Shown here: piece after piece, positions 1-12,000 of the stretch
Layout of the letters: each line of letters begins with the position of its first letter
Numbering within the stretch: position 1 is the stretch's first letter
Source of the DNA: Carya illinoinensis
Taxonomy: Eukaryota; Streptophyta; Magnoliopsida; Fagales; Juglandaceae
Direction: 5' to 3'
Assembly (NCBI RefSeq): GCF_018687715.1
Contig: NC_056767.1
Span: 1,240,001 to 1,304,000 of the forward strand
Length of the DNA stretch: 64,000 nucleotides
Position numbers and translations under genes: made by a program
Notes under the pieces: generated by a model
Seen by the model: the letters and a program-made list of their open reading frames with translations, nothing else
What the model was told of the DNA's origin: nothing
Databases searched by the model: none

Positions 1-1290
1 TGTCCAATTGCCACACACACACTACTTTTTTGAGAGTGGAGAGACTGATCATCGGCAAAGCCTAACACATGGGTTTCAAGGGAAGCATTCCCCCTATGGG
101 AGCTAGCATTGCCATTTAATCCTTTTTGAATTATCATTCCTTCGTCTCTTGCCATGAACAATCTATTGCATTTATACCAAACTAACAAAAACTCTATGTC
201 TAGTCTATTAATATGATTGATTGTATTATTTTTTAATAGAAAATAACTGTTTTGACAATTATAATAATAAAATATTCAAAAAATACGTAAAATAGACTAT
301 AGGTATAAGAACTCTTACACCAAACTCATCATGTTTTCTTTGTTTGGAGTTTTTATTTCAAATCTATATCTCACCCAATTGATATAGGCTTGACCCAAGA
401 TGGATCCAAAGACTAAATTCACACATACATTTGATGCTTTAATTCCTTGTCGGCTACTATCATTAGCTAATAAGACATTAAGTGAATGTCCTCAGCGGCT
501 ACCACTCCAGCTTGTCCCACTCACTGTTTAATTGCACAACCTTAAAAAGCTGCCACAACCCATCCCTAAAACTACTACTTTCTGCATACTCTACTCTTCA
601 TTTTGTTGCTTTTAAAACTTTCATGAATTGTAATACATTCATTAAACTTCGATCCACTACTATTTACCAATAATTAGATTAATTTTAATTTTTTTAAATA
701 AGAAAATGCTATTTATATATATAATTTTATTTACATAACTATAGGTACTGATATGTTAGTTACTGAAAATTTAAAAATTTTAAAACTCGAAATTTGAAAT
801 TCAACTTACAAAAAAAAAAAAACACTGATAAAATATGATTGCCACTCAAAATGTATAATATTGTACATAAAATTATATATACGTGTGGTACCAAACATTA
901 AAATAATATACTAAATATAAGTTTAAGATGTATAAATCTAGTGCAATTATTTTGAAAATACATTTTATGATAATATATCTATTTTAAGTTTGTCTTGCAC
1001 CAAGAAAAGTTTTTTTTTTTTTAAAAAAAAAAAAAAATGGAGCAAGGGCCTAAATTCCTTAGAAGAAAGGTGCACCGTCGCAGCTCCATTAAGGCTCATC
1101 AGGCCTATTGTTTTATAGCCCGATTTCTATCCATGGTTGACTCTGTTGTGGGAGGCAGTTGCCTTTGCAGTGCGACCACCATGATGCTCTGATGAGGATA
1201 ATTTATTAAAATTAAATGATCTTATAGTCCATTTTTACGGCTGATTAAGTCAACTGTAAAAAAAAAAATAATAGTTTTTAATTTTCTGTT
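1..1290. repeat. Segmental duplication, copy A (pairs with 20468-22050)
   Basis: This stretch aligns in the same orientation with 20468-22050. Shared landmarks are the opening tgtccaattgccacaca, the block ctcagcggctaccactccag near 490 and 20860, the block aggcctattgttttatagcc near 1100 and 21500, and ccatttttacggctgatta near 1230 and 21980. Copy B has about 400 bases extra (about 21540-21950) between the last two blocks. No convincing coding region lies in it: the 63-codon frame at 482-673 is not kept in copy B. It was probably copied together with, or shuffled within, the UGT array. Confidence 0.8.
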
Positions 1291-1799
1291 GTGTATTTTG
1301 TATATCTTTGTCTGAGTTGCATGTAGAAGATTATGTTTGAAACAAAATATTGTAGGAAAAGATTAGTCTCCTAGTATATTTGAAATTTTTTTGTTTGTTT
1401 TTTTTTTAAAGTTTCTTTTAAATATTTTTGAACATCCTTAATTACTAAAAAAATTAAAACAATATACAATTTTACTAATAATCACTTCCTTAATCATTAA
1501 GTTAAAAATAAAATTTAAGATACTCGAGCAGTAATTTTAAACAATAATATTAAAGGGAGTAAGTAGCATTTTCCGAACAAAAGAGTTGAAAGAAGTGAAT
1601 GCCTTAAATCATTCAACTTTTACTTGTTTCCTTTAATATTGGATTTTATTTGATCCATAAGTGGAGGAGTTATTCTATATAGAAGCCATTGTAGCAGTGC
1701 ACAAAATGTACTCACTACGTGGCTTCTTTTGGTTTTTATTTTTTATTTTTATTTTATTTTAAAACCAAAGTGTGCGCTTTGATTGTATTTCAAATAAAT
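1291..1799. other. AT-rich intergenic DNA, no gene seen
   Basis: Long A and T runs, no open frame of note and no recognisable element. The similarity to 20468-22050 ends near 1290. Confidence 0.5.
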
Positions 1800-4570
1800 T
1801 TTTAGATTTATTCCCATTCAAGTTCATCCCACGAATACCCTTCTCCCTCGATAGCAACCCACGTGCAGTTCCTTTACCTAGCTCCCTGGTGATGCTGTCT
1901 CTCTCGTCCGCGCCACCGAGTTGCACCACTCTATCTACCTAGTACCACCACTCCCCGCAAGCTATATTTTGGAGCAAACCCGAATTGAATCCCGTGAAAC
2001 CCACCCTCCTACGTCGTCACGAACCCGCGTTGGGGTTCCTCTTCCTAGCACCACCTTGCCACGGTGTCTCTCTATTCAGTGCCACTTTGCAACTCTCCTA
2101 CGTTTGCCCAGCGCTGCAACTTCCCTTGAGTTGATTGAACAAACCAAACCAGCGATAACTACCCCAACATCTCTATTTCGCCAAATGGGTTGCTCAGCTT
2201 CGTAGGTAAATATTGTACCATTTTTCACTCCATACTATTATGTTCTTCATGTGCACATCGAGATGTGATGCTTTATATTTTCTGAGATGGGTATTGTGGC
2301 TTAAGGCATTGAGAAAAATAGTGTTTTTTGTGAGTATACGTGGAAGAAACCTATCTGGTTTCAGTCTTTATTCTCCTCTGCTTTCATTATGCAAATGCCC
2401 TGTTTGATGAAAAAAAACCCATCTGGGTCATCTTTTCTTTCGAGTATACTGCTGTTTTCACAATATATATCTTTCTTTTTTGCTAAACTGTCTGATGGCT
2501 GGGGCTTCATTTTTTTCTGATGCTTGGAGTTTGTTAGGCAATTTTTTATACTTGTTTGGTAAAGATAGCTTGTTTAGTTGTTTATATCAATGTTATTTGT
2601 TTATTATTGCCTTTTTAGATTCCAAGAGATAAAATGTGTATTTGGAATTTGTGATTGATAGCAGTATACCTATCAGAGAGAACCTACTGTCAAACCCTGT
2701 GCCAATTCTTGTAGTGGAATTGATCAAGCTTACTTTATTTTCTTTTCATATCCATGAAATCACAAAATCATTCCTAACTTATCCATTAAAGGAGTAACTT
2801 AATTTCTGCAGCATGATGATATGGATGAATTTTTGGATGGTCATGATTTGAGATGGTTTCTTTCTTTAGTTTACATATGTTTGTGTTGTGGCTGGAGTCA
2901 AACAATAATTATTTTTTGGATGCAGTGATGGTAGAAACTGCAGTTATATGGTAGAATTGTGTTGCTAGAAATTGATTTTTTATTTTTTATTTTTTTGTAG
3001 TTTGTGTTGGATTTGCAATTATTTGGTACCAACTATGTTGGTAGATTTGCAATTTTCTCATTTTCTGTGTTGGTAGAAACTTATGTAAAGAGGACATTTA
3101 TCTTTTGTATTTAATTATAATAGTAAATTGTGTTTTTCAGAATTTGCAAACTTTATGTTTTGTATGGTCTATTTACAAAATTTACATCCAAGAAGTATTG
3201 TGATCAAAAGCAAGAAATTTGCAATCAACTTTATGTTTTGTATTGTCTATTTGCATTGGAGTAATTTCTCTCATCAAGAAAAAGGATTTTTCATACTGAT
3301 TATTGTATTTTTATTATCCAATTAGCAAGCAACATTCTTTTTGTATTCATGGAAATGATTTTGATAGGTTTTAGGATCTTTATATTATTTTGTCTTGTTT
3401 TTAAGGATTAGATTTTTGTGCAAGACTTGTTCTCGAGTATTGTGCTTTGGTGCTTATCTTAGAAAACATTGATGTTGTTTCACTTTGAGTTTTAAGGGTT
3501 CCCAAATGGAGACAAAATCTTTATAGCATGAAATTTTCTGCTAAGAATAAAAGAGATGTATATTGTTTTCTATTGAGAATATGATTTGAAATTCCAAATG
3601 GAGACAAAATCTTTGAAGTCCAAGTTTCCATGTCATTGTTTGGTTCTTTAGGAACCACTTGAAGATGCCATATCTTCCAAATCTTTGTCTATGATAATTT
3701 CTTTAGATACATTGTCTATTGTTTTTGTATCCATTTATCTTCCAGATTGTTTATTTAACTCTTTGAGTTTTCAACATGCTTGGCTCTAAATAAGGTCTAG
3801 AGCCATACTGAGGAAGGATTTTTGTACCCATTAAGTAGTGAGGTTGAGAAAGATTTGATTTGAAGTTTATTGCTAAAAAGTAGAATAATGGTGTGTGGAC
3901 ATTATTTTGTTTTTTCTCTCATTAATCCATCCCTTATAATTTTTTCTCTATTTTTTCTGCAGAAATAATGATGAAGATAAAAAATGGTATTGGATAGCAC
4001 TCTGGACACTTGCAGAATTAAAGATCTATGGAAATATGAAGATCTATGGAAATAGTTGCCAGCCAAATAGTACCTATAAAAAGAAATAATTGCAGTCAAA
4101 TAGTGGCCGTGGGAGTTGATTTTGTCTTTGTTGTTGTGTTTATATACACTAAGTTGGAGAAGTACAATACTTTGTTGTTGTTTTAGTTTCCTTTCATTCA
4201 TGTATATTGAGTTATTCAGATTAATGAGTCTTTGTGAAGTAGGAAGTTTGTTATGTGCTCCAGCCATTGTATTTTGGATTTTAATGAAATGAGGTGTTGC
4301 TTGGAAAGTACACCTTATTCTTATCATTATATGCAGTTACTTTTGTGTCCAGTTGTGGAGATGTACTTGGTGTTACTTATGTAGATTTTAGATTTGAAAT
4401 TTTGTGTGCAAACACTTGTTGTGATGTGGAGATGCTGTAGTGTAGTTTGTGTAGATGATGTATAGCTTGGTAGCATCCACCATGTGTAGCTTGTGTATAT
4501 GCTGATATCTCTCTGAAATTCAAACTCTGATGTACATAATTATAAGATTTCAATTTCTATCATTTTGGTT
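1800..4570 (+). other. Transcript-like region with splice signals, product unknown
   Basis: A GC-richer stretch at about 1830-2207 looks like a first exon and is followed by a donor-like GTAAAT at 2208. T-rich intron-like DNA follows, with a good acceptor (T-rich tract then CTGCAG) at about 3952-3961, then an exon-like stretch to about 4570. The open frame 1921-2205 (94 codons) lacks a recognisable domain and starts on a weak TTG. I infer at most a non-coding or degenerate transcript; this could also be part of a gene captured by a transposon. Confidence 0.2.
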
Positions 4571-4779
4571 TATGCTTAGCTCTACAACTTGTGTTTCTAT
4601 AAGAATGTTAAATTTAACTCAATTCAATTCAAATAAAGTCTAATTTAGTAAGTTAATTACAATATCAAGACTGACATTTCACAAACAAGTTAATCTCCAT
4701 ACCAACAACATAATTTTACAAACCAACATTTTCATACACATGAATATCATACATATGCATACCCCATTTTGTATATCAT

Positions 4780-4845
4780 AACTAAAACATCATAACCACA
4801 TCACAGCCCAGTATAAACACAATAATATTTATTTTTCCTTGTGAA

Positions 4846-4882
<37 letters not shown>

Positions 4883-6561
4883 TTATCTTCCATTTTCTGA
4901 ATTTCATACTCTGCAGCAATATGTAATCCCACGTCTTCTGAATTGCATTCTCTCTTCTACAAATGAAGTATATTGGGCATATGAAAAATGTACATCTCGC
5001 TTCTCCCTGCACATATTACAAACATTTGATTAACATGATAAAACACACTCCCAAACTAAAAAACAATATGCATTTATAGACATTTATAAACAATTATAAT
5101 GTTTTGTTTGATGATGATATGGCTATTGGAGATTTCAAATATCCCAACTGGCATGTATCAATAGTAATGCAACAACGCTTTTATGCACATTCTCCCATAT
5201 CATCAAAATCTAATAGCCAAAATTATTAACTCATTTTCTATGTAATTTAAGAAAAAAAATCTGAATCATGCCAGTAGGCTAGAAATTAATACATTTTCAT
5301 TTAACCTATTTAAGATATTAATATGTTAGTAGGCTAAAAATTCTCTATGAATTTCTACTTAATCTTATCTAAAAGGTGAAAAATAAATAGACAATAGAAA
5401 TTATTTAGCAATACCCACTAAGCAGTAGTTAAAATTATTTCCCTCTTTTCTTTTCAATTCTTCTAATCTCAAAGGGAAGAAAAAAAAATGATGGATTCCT
5501 CCTTCTCCATATTTAAACATGTTTAAATGTCAAAAAGAAGAAATTTTTCCTAATTGAAAACTAGCTTTTTCTCCATTCGCATAAACATATTCTTTCTCAA
5601 TGGCCAAAGTAAGCAAATAAGTTATATCAATTTGAGTGAGCTACTTAACACAAAGCAGAAACGGGGCAAGAAGGAGGTGTAGAGACAGCATATAAAGATT
5701 CCAAGTAGTGACTAAGAAGTTTGCTAATCATTGGAGGAGGGCAGAGTTGATAAGTGGGCATACCTCAAATACGAAACTTCATATCTTGCAAAGAAGACAA
5801 AATTGAATATGAAGTTGGAAAATGAAAAAGCCTAAAATTTTTTTGAGTATGATCAGACTTCAAAATACCTCAAATGCTGAGCTTCAAGATTGCTTCATCA
5901 CATATAACATCCCAATGTTTGTGTGCAGATCAGACTTCGAAATGTGTGCATAAACCCTAGAATCACATAAAAAAAAAAAGATGGAGTAAACCCTAGAATT
6001 TCATAGAATCTTTTTGAAGAAGCTTATTTACACGGAAAAATACCTTACTGCATGGCCATAGATCTCTGAGCGACGCGGGGTACCGGGTAGAGACAATCAC
6101 AATGTACATGAGGGGGTTGAGAGAATCACAGAGAATGAGAAGAAAAATGTATCGAAATCGAACCTGAGTTCCGCACTTCCCAGAGAAGCAGATATTATCG
6201 ACTTCGTCAGCGCCACTCTGTGATTCATAGAGAAGAAGAAAAAGACGACGGATTTTGTGAATAAACTTGAGGCATTCTCAATGAAGAAAAAGAAAGGGAA
6301 AACATACGTGAGGGGATTAAGGGTCTCTCTCGGCAAAAGGGATACGAGGAGATACTCGGAAGATGGTTTTCGAATTCGAGAGGGTAGGGATTGAGGGCTT
6401 CGAGAGGGGAGAGAGGGGGGGGCTGAGCAGCTGAGGTGCAGAACCGGTTTCGTTGTTAGTGAACCCGATCTACACGTCATGACTGCAATGGATGCAGCTA
6501 AACAGTGGCTGCTGTGTAGACTTTTTCTTAGTGAAGTACTCTTGATAGAGCCTAATTCCAT
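4780..6561 (-). other. Gene-like stretch on the minus strand, function not recognised
   Basis: Reading right to left, 6561-6097 is open for 154 codons. It is rich in Ser, Pro and Phe and shows no domain. It contains a donor-like CAG/GTTCG near 6160. Near 5012 an acceptor-like TGTGCAG leads into a second open stretch (76 codons) that ends in the CT/GA microsatellite. Composition changes to a more GC-rich, 5'UTR-like sequence at 6100-6480. No homology can be named. It may be a degenerate or non-coding gene; confidence is low. Confidence 0.15.
4849..4878. repeat. (CT)n microsatellite
   Basis: A perfect CT dinucleotide tract of 30 bases. Confidence 0.9.
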
Positions 6562-7301
6562 ATACGGCGTGCTAATCTTTTGTTTTCCTAATTTACAAAG
6601 ATCATATATCTATATATATCTCTCTCTAATTGGTAATTGCTATCCCAAACATTATCTTAAACTTTTACCATAAACGTTACATATGTTATATGAACTTTTT
6701 AATATGTTGATCTCGATACTCCTATTTCTCCTTAATTTTTTGTTAAATTTAAACATAGATATTTCCTAATACAATTTATTTTAGGTAGATTAATAACTCA
6801 CGATTCGATAGGTGGTATCAAATTAAGGCTAAAAACCATGGTTAATATTAAATTTACAATTTAATATTAAATTAGGTTGCACAATTTGAATTCATTTACC
6901 CTTGTCATTAATATATATATATATATATATATATATTTATGTAAAATACTAAACACGTCTTATCTTTGTGACAATTGAAAAATGCAATTTAGTGGGGGCA
7001 AGACAACTATATATAGCTAATCAAACAAAATACAATAAAACAATGTTATCACCTCACAAATAGTTGCAAAGGCGTTACTTTATTTCTTCAAATTGGTTTG
7101 ACCAACAAGTGGGTACATTCCCTATTATACAAGCAAGATGACTCCATGCCATGTGCATTTTTATTTCCTGGTTTCTTCTAAATATTAAGCTACTTATAAG
7201 TTTGGATGTCTCTGTATAAGTTATTATTCTCGCAAATGAGGGTTTATCGATTAGACTAGAATACAGTCCTCTTCTTTAACAAAATTTAAGTTACCAAGTT
7301 T

Positions 7302-7343
<42 letters not shown>

Positions 7344-7495
7344 ATATAGAATATGCCATATTTAACTCAAAATACAACATTACAGTAATTCCCTTAAATA
7401 AGAGATAAAGTAGCTCTAATTACCTAAAAACTACAAACTAGAAACAAGCATATTGATAGAAATATAATCAAACCAGAAAAGTAGCTTTAAATTGA
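6562..7495. other. 3' flank of UGT1, shared with the other UGT copies
   Basis: Holds no gene. Part of it (about 6780-7195) matches the DNA beyond the 3' end of UGT3 in reverse (about 25790-26240), and 7080-7195 matches 14826-14945 beside the UGT2 relic. It contains two (AT)n tracts, at about 6909-6936 and 7308-7340. The shared flank shows that the duplication unit extended past the UGT stop codon. Confidence 0.7.
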
Positions 7496-8944
7496 TCAAG
7501 ATTTTCCATTTTTATTGCTGAGTTGATCAATCAGTTGATCCAATTTCTTATCAGAAGAACCTCCTTTTTCCACAGCACGTCTTGCCATTTTCCCCAATGC
7601 TTGTGCCATCTCCCTAGCCTTTCTCCCTTTCCCATCTCCCATCAACTCATTCACACTCTCACAAATCACATCACGACCGACGGTCATGATTTTCTCCCCA
7701 CCATCACCTCTGTGCGGCATCATTAACCCAGCTCCCCATCCCGAAACGATATACTTGGCATTCAGTCCCTGGTCTGAAATACCAAGTATCGGCCAAGCTA
7801 GAAGTGGGACGCCCATTGAAATGCTTTCCAAAATGGAATTCCATCCACAGTGACTCAAAAACCCTCCTATTGCAAGGTGGGAAAGGATGCTTCTTTGGTC
7901 CACCCAATCACGTAAAACCAACCCTTTCTCCTTCACCCTCTCTTTCCATCCCTCCGGTACAACCCAAGTCCTTGACCTCACCACCCAAATGAATGGATGC
8001 TCAGCCATCTCCAACCCAAAGGCAATCTCATTGAGCTGATCGTCCGACATGTGTGCTTGGGTGCCAAATGAAACATAGATCACAACACTACCATTAGGAC
8101 CAGTTTGCTTATCAAGCCATTTGATATAGGAATAGGATTGTATTTGTACCTTCTCAGCCTCCACTTCTTGTCTAAGTTTATTGTACAAAAAAAGTGGTCC
8201 TAGACAGTATGCTTTAGCATTGTTGAAATAGAAAGATTCAAATGCACCAACATGGTCACCCTCAAGCTCCTCAAAACTATTAACAAGAACACCCCAGCTG
8301 TTGATATCCGCTTCCATAGCCTCTACAATGATGCCTGTAAAAGGGTCATTTAGATCAAAATCTAGGAGGCTTTCAGGGATGTCAGCTTTGTGCAGTGTGA
8401 ATGGTAATTTCAGGTTTGGCAACTCTAAAGGATCCAAATATGTGGAAGGCTTTGTTTTAAGGGAAATCAAATCGAGAGAAAGACAAATAGCCATTGGTAA
8501 AACTCCCATTCCATGAGAAACAATGCGTGGGATTCCGAATGAACGGCATGAATCAAGTGTCCAACTTAGGAAGAAGTCGGAGATCACGCAAATCGGAGGA
8601 TGCCCATTAGCAATCATGTCTCTTAGAACTCCCTCAAATGGTTGTTTCATTTTCTTGATGGCTTCAATAAAAGTACTCAACAGAGCCATTGAAGGAAGGT
8701 CAGCAGTGTTCTCACATCCTTCAGGAAGCTCTGGAACTCTTGGAAATGGGATGATTGACAAGGAAATATTAGGATGATTGGAGGTTTCAGAAACAATGAA
8801 TGGAGCATTCGATGGGGTGGTGATGATGACGACCTTTAGGCCACGGATTGCAAAGGCTTTTGAGATGTCTAGTAATGGGAAGGTGTGGCCCTGAGCCATA
8901 TAAGGAAAGATCACTAAATGGAGTGGTGGGGGAGCTGCAGCCAT
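7496..8944 (-). CDS. UDP-glycosyltransferase, UGT90A-like (UGT1 of the array)
   Basis: Family 1 glycosyltransferase, 482 residues, one exon, expected to move a sugar (usually glucose) from UDP-sugar to a small acceptor in the cytosol. The acceptor cannot be predicted. Seen: N-terminal HLVIFPYMAQGH with the catalytic His at residue 20, a candidate partner Asp at 123 (CVISDFF), and the C-terminal PSPG sugar-donor box at 347-392, with HCGWNS and a final DQ. The RDWVDQ opening and [10 protein letters not shown] wording are those of UGT90A proteins as I know them; UGT73 or UGT92 is a less likely label. The box is 46 rather than 44 residues. This copy is the most divergent of the four in the box: Leu replaces the Pro seen in SHPAIGG, and it has ILGISDQG where others have MLGVS(D/E)QE. 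The start codon position is shared by all copies. Confidence 0.93.
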   Translation of the reverse strand: MAAAPPPLHLVIFPYMAQGHTFPLLDISKAFAIRGLKVVIITTPSNAPFIVSETSNHPNISLSIIPFPRVPELPEGCENTADLPSMALLSTFIEAIKKMKQPFEGVLRDMIANGHPPICVISDFFLSWTLDSCRSFGIPRIVSHGMGVLPMAICLSLDLISLKTKPSTYLDPLELPNLKLPFTLHKADIPESLLDFDLNDPFTGIIVEAMEADINSWGVLVNSFEELEGDHVGAFESFYFNNAKAYCLGPLFLYNKLRQEVEAEKVQIQSYSYIKWLDKQTGPNGSVVIYVSFGTQAHMSDDQLNEIAFGLEMAEHPFIWVVRSRTWVVPEGWKERVKEKGLVLRDWVDQRSILSHLAIGGFLSHCGWNSILESISMGVPLLAWPILGISDQGLNAKYIVSGWGAGLMMPHRGDGGEKIMTVGRDVICESVNELMGDGKGRKAREMAQALGKMARRAVEKGGSSDKKLDQLIDQLSNKNGKS

Positions 8945-9057
8945 GATTGCAATCTGAAGATGATCCTTGGGAGGGAGATCTGAGACTTTGAGGCTCTTGC
9001 TTCTGTATATCTGAGGATAGCTTCGATTCTAAAACATGAGATATGAATATTAAGGAA

Positions 9058-9074
9058 ACGATATATAAATATAA
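9058..9074 (-). promoter_or_regulatory. Possible TATA box of UGT1
   Basis: On the minus strand this reads TATATTTATATATCG, about 115 bases before the ATG, a plausible core-promoter distance. It is only a sequence match in AT-rich DNA. Confidence 0.3.
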
Positions 9075-12000
9075 CAGACGGCCCGAGTTGCTAGTCAACT
9101 AATTAGCATTGCCACGAGACCTGGCCTAAAGCACCGTCTCTTCGTCCTCACCCAATATTGAAAGGTTCTGTGGATATCAGTCTTTCTTGAATAATTCCAA
9201 ATCTTTCTCTCCGAGTTTTGTTTATTCCAATTTATAAAATGTCAAAATCGTGGGCTTAACTTAATCAGTGATTAGCTATAAGTGCGATTATTATTCTTTT
9301 AAATGAAACACACCTTTCACTACATGCAGGTGCTTGGAATTCTGATCTTCTACTTTCTAACTATAAAACATTTGGCAGTTTGTGACAGTCGACACTTGAC
9401 AGAGGATAGCATGATAGCTCAGTGTGTTATTCCCACATCTCAGAACCATCGGGTGGAGGGTCTGAATTTTCACCGGATTTGGTGCCTGCCATTTGTTTTG
9501 TTTTGCATGGAAATTGAAGAACCAGTGTCCTTCCAACTTTGACCGCTTCAATCAGTGGCAATGTCATAATTGTGTCGCTATTATCTGATGTTACCAATGA
9601 CGAATTGAGTTTCGATCTAGTAAGCTTCCTTTATTTATTTATTTATCTATCACTGAGCAAAACGACAATTTTGTAGGCGTGTCTGCACAAGTTTAAATAG
9701 TTGACGGAAACTAAAGTTGAAATTGCGCATAATAAATAATAACGAAGGCTGCGGTGCAGTCCCACAACTGTCAATTGTTGAGGAACCCCCCCGAGCTATC
9801 TGTCAAAGGCGTGAAGCGTGGCTTTCACTGAATGCATGCATGCATGCCGTCTTCGCCTGATCACCTGATCCACCGATAATATATACAACTCTTATTCACA
9901 CGATGTTTATAGAGTAAGCGGACCTCTCAATAAATTAATCTGAAAACTGGCAAATTTCATACGTCGCAGGAAAGACTTCTAGGTACATTTTCCCTTAATT
10001 AATCCATTGACGGCCGGGTCCTTTGTTCGAATATCAAACGGCGTGTTAATTACAACTGCATGCGTAAAAAAGCTTGTTTCCTGAATGCATGGACGTTGCT
10101 CCGTATAATATTAATGTGAATGACCCCTCTTACAAATTGTTAGTATACAAAATATTAATTGTAATTTTAATTTTTTATGGATTTTGTAGAAAGTAGTAGT
10201 ACTACAAGAAATTGGATCATTTGCAATAAAAATATTATTGTAACGACTTATTTTTTGTTGTTAATAAAAAATAATTTGCACGATTAAAAATATCTCGTTA
10301 GAAATAGTTAGATTAGCAACGACAAATTTCCGTTGTTATCATCCATAATAAACAGTAGACTGAACAATAATAAAAAATATTTTTAATTTAAAGATGTTTT
10401 TTACAATTTCAATAAAGATCATATATTGTTTCAAATAAGAATACATAACTTGGTATGTTTGCACGCTGACTTGTAAGTAGTAAAATTCTGTCAGATAACC
10501 TCTACTCCTAGCCTCCACGTACACGTACAACCTGCATGCCTACCTATATAGGATTATGGATCATATGGATAAGGTAGCAAAACGTAATGTGTGTGTGTGT
10601 ATGAAATAAGCAGTCGCTATGCATTATGGATATGATCAAATGCTATTATTTTAAATTACAATAATAACGAAATAAAAGATAGTTAAAATAAATAAGATTT
10701 AAAAAGTATGTGCCTATCCAAAACAGGTCGATCGGTGTGCATTAATGCTACTCTTTTAACTTACAATAATAATGCATGAAAAGACAAGCTGTAAAACCAA
10801 TATATATATATATATAATTATATTTATCCAAACTTAACTAGTGAACTAAAATTATATATATTTGATGCACATGCTTATATATATATATATATATAGTAAT
10901 ACAAGCATAAATAAATTATATAAAAGTAAATTCATAATTTGACGTAATTTTATATAATTTATTAAATTTATTTTACAATAAAAATAATTTTACGATATTA
11001 AATCACGTTAATTTGTGAGTTTATTTTTATATAATCATTTTATAGTTAAAGTATTTCTCATATATCAATAATCTAGCTGAGTGAATACTATTGGTTTTTA
11101 AGTAGTCAAAACCGGCCTAATACTGTAAAAGATACTAAAATCAATGGACCTAAATTAAGCTGTCTGGACCGCATGTTTTAATTTGCAAAAGTTTGGATCT
11201 TTCGTTTTTGCTGGGAAAAAACGAGGAGGACGTACGTAGGAGCAAGCTGGACGTCGGAAACATTTTGCAAAAGTTAATTTGGAGCTTTAATATTGCTGTG
11301 TACATGGAAAAACAAATGGTAATCGAGTCCCCCACAAACATGACATTAACGGACTACAAGAAGTCCAAGTCTGACCGGGTCCAACAGCCTACAGACAAAG
11401 TAAAAGGATAAATACCCCCAAACGCGTACGTATGTTGTCACTTTTATGCATGCTGCGTGGTCAGCAATAAATCGGGCATGTCTATCTTGCAGTTTTTTTA
11501 TTTAAATTGATGCAGGCCAGCGAATCAGGGCCGAAGAAGCACACTTGATAGTTCTATATTGATAGCGTTGGATTAGTTTGGAAAGGTAGATTAGTGCAAA
11601 TATGATAATAAATGACAATGAGTTTTCAAATTGAAGTAATAATATAGTGCATGTGTCGTCAGTATTTTGATTATAATTTTAATTACGGATATTAAAATTT
11701 TGCAATTTAAAAAGTTCTTTTCGGTACACATGTCGTGGTTATCACGCTATCATGGTGATCCACGTCTCAATCTCAAAATAAGTCTTTTCTCTTCAAATTG
11801 TCAATTTAAGTTATTTTTTGTTTTTTATTTAAAAAATTTTTCATTTTCACTTTTAGAGATAATTCTAATTCTAATTTGGGCTAGGTTTTTGACAAGCTAG
11901 ATCTTATTTTATAATGCTCCATATTTATATGAATATTTGGAATTTTATCTTTTCAGACAAAATTATCATAATATTAAATTTTCATAACTATTTGAGTCCG

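Noticed and set aside
3902..4327. 141-codon minus-strand frame
   Set aside because: Low similarity to any known family, antisense to the transcript-like plus-strand stretch, Asn/Lys/His-rich from AT-rich DNA.
10203..10345. CACTA-like MITE starting actacaagaaattggat
   Set aside because: The left end resembles the other CACTA-type elements, but no matching right end could be found.
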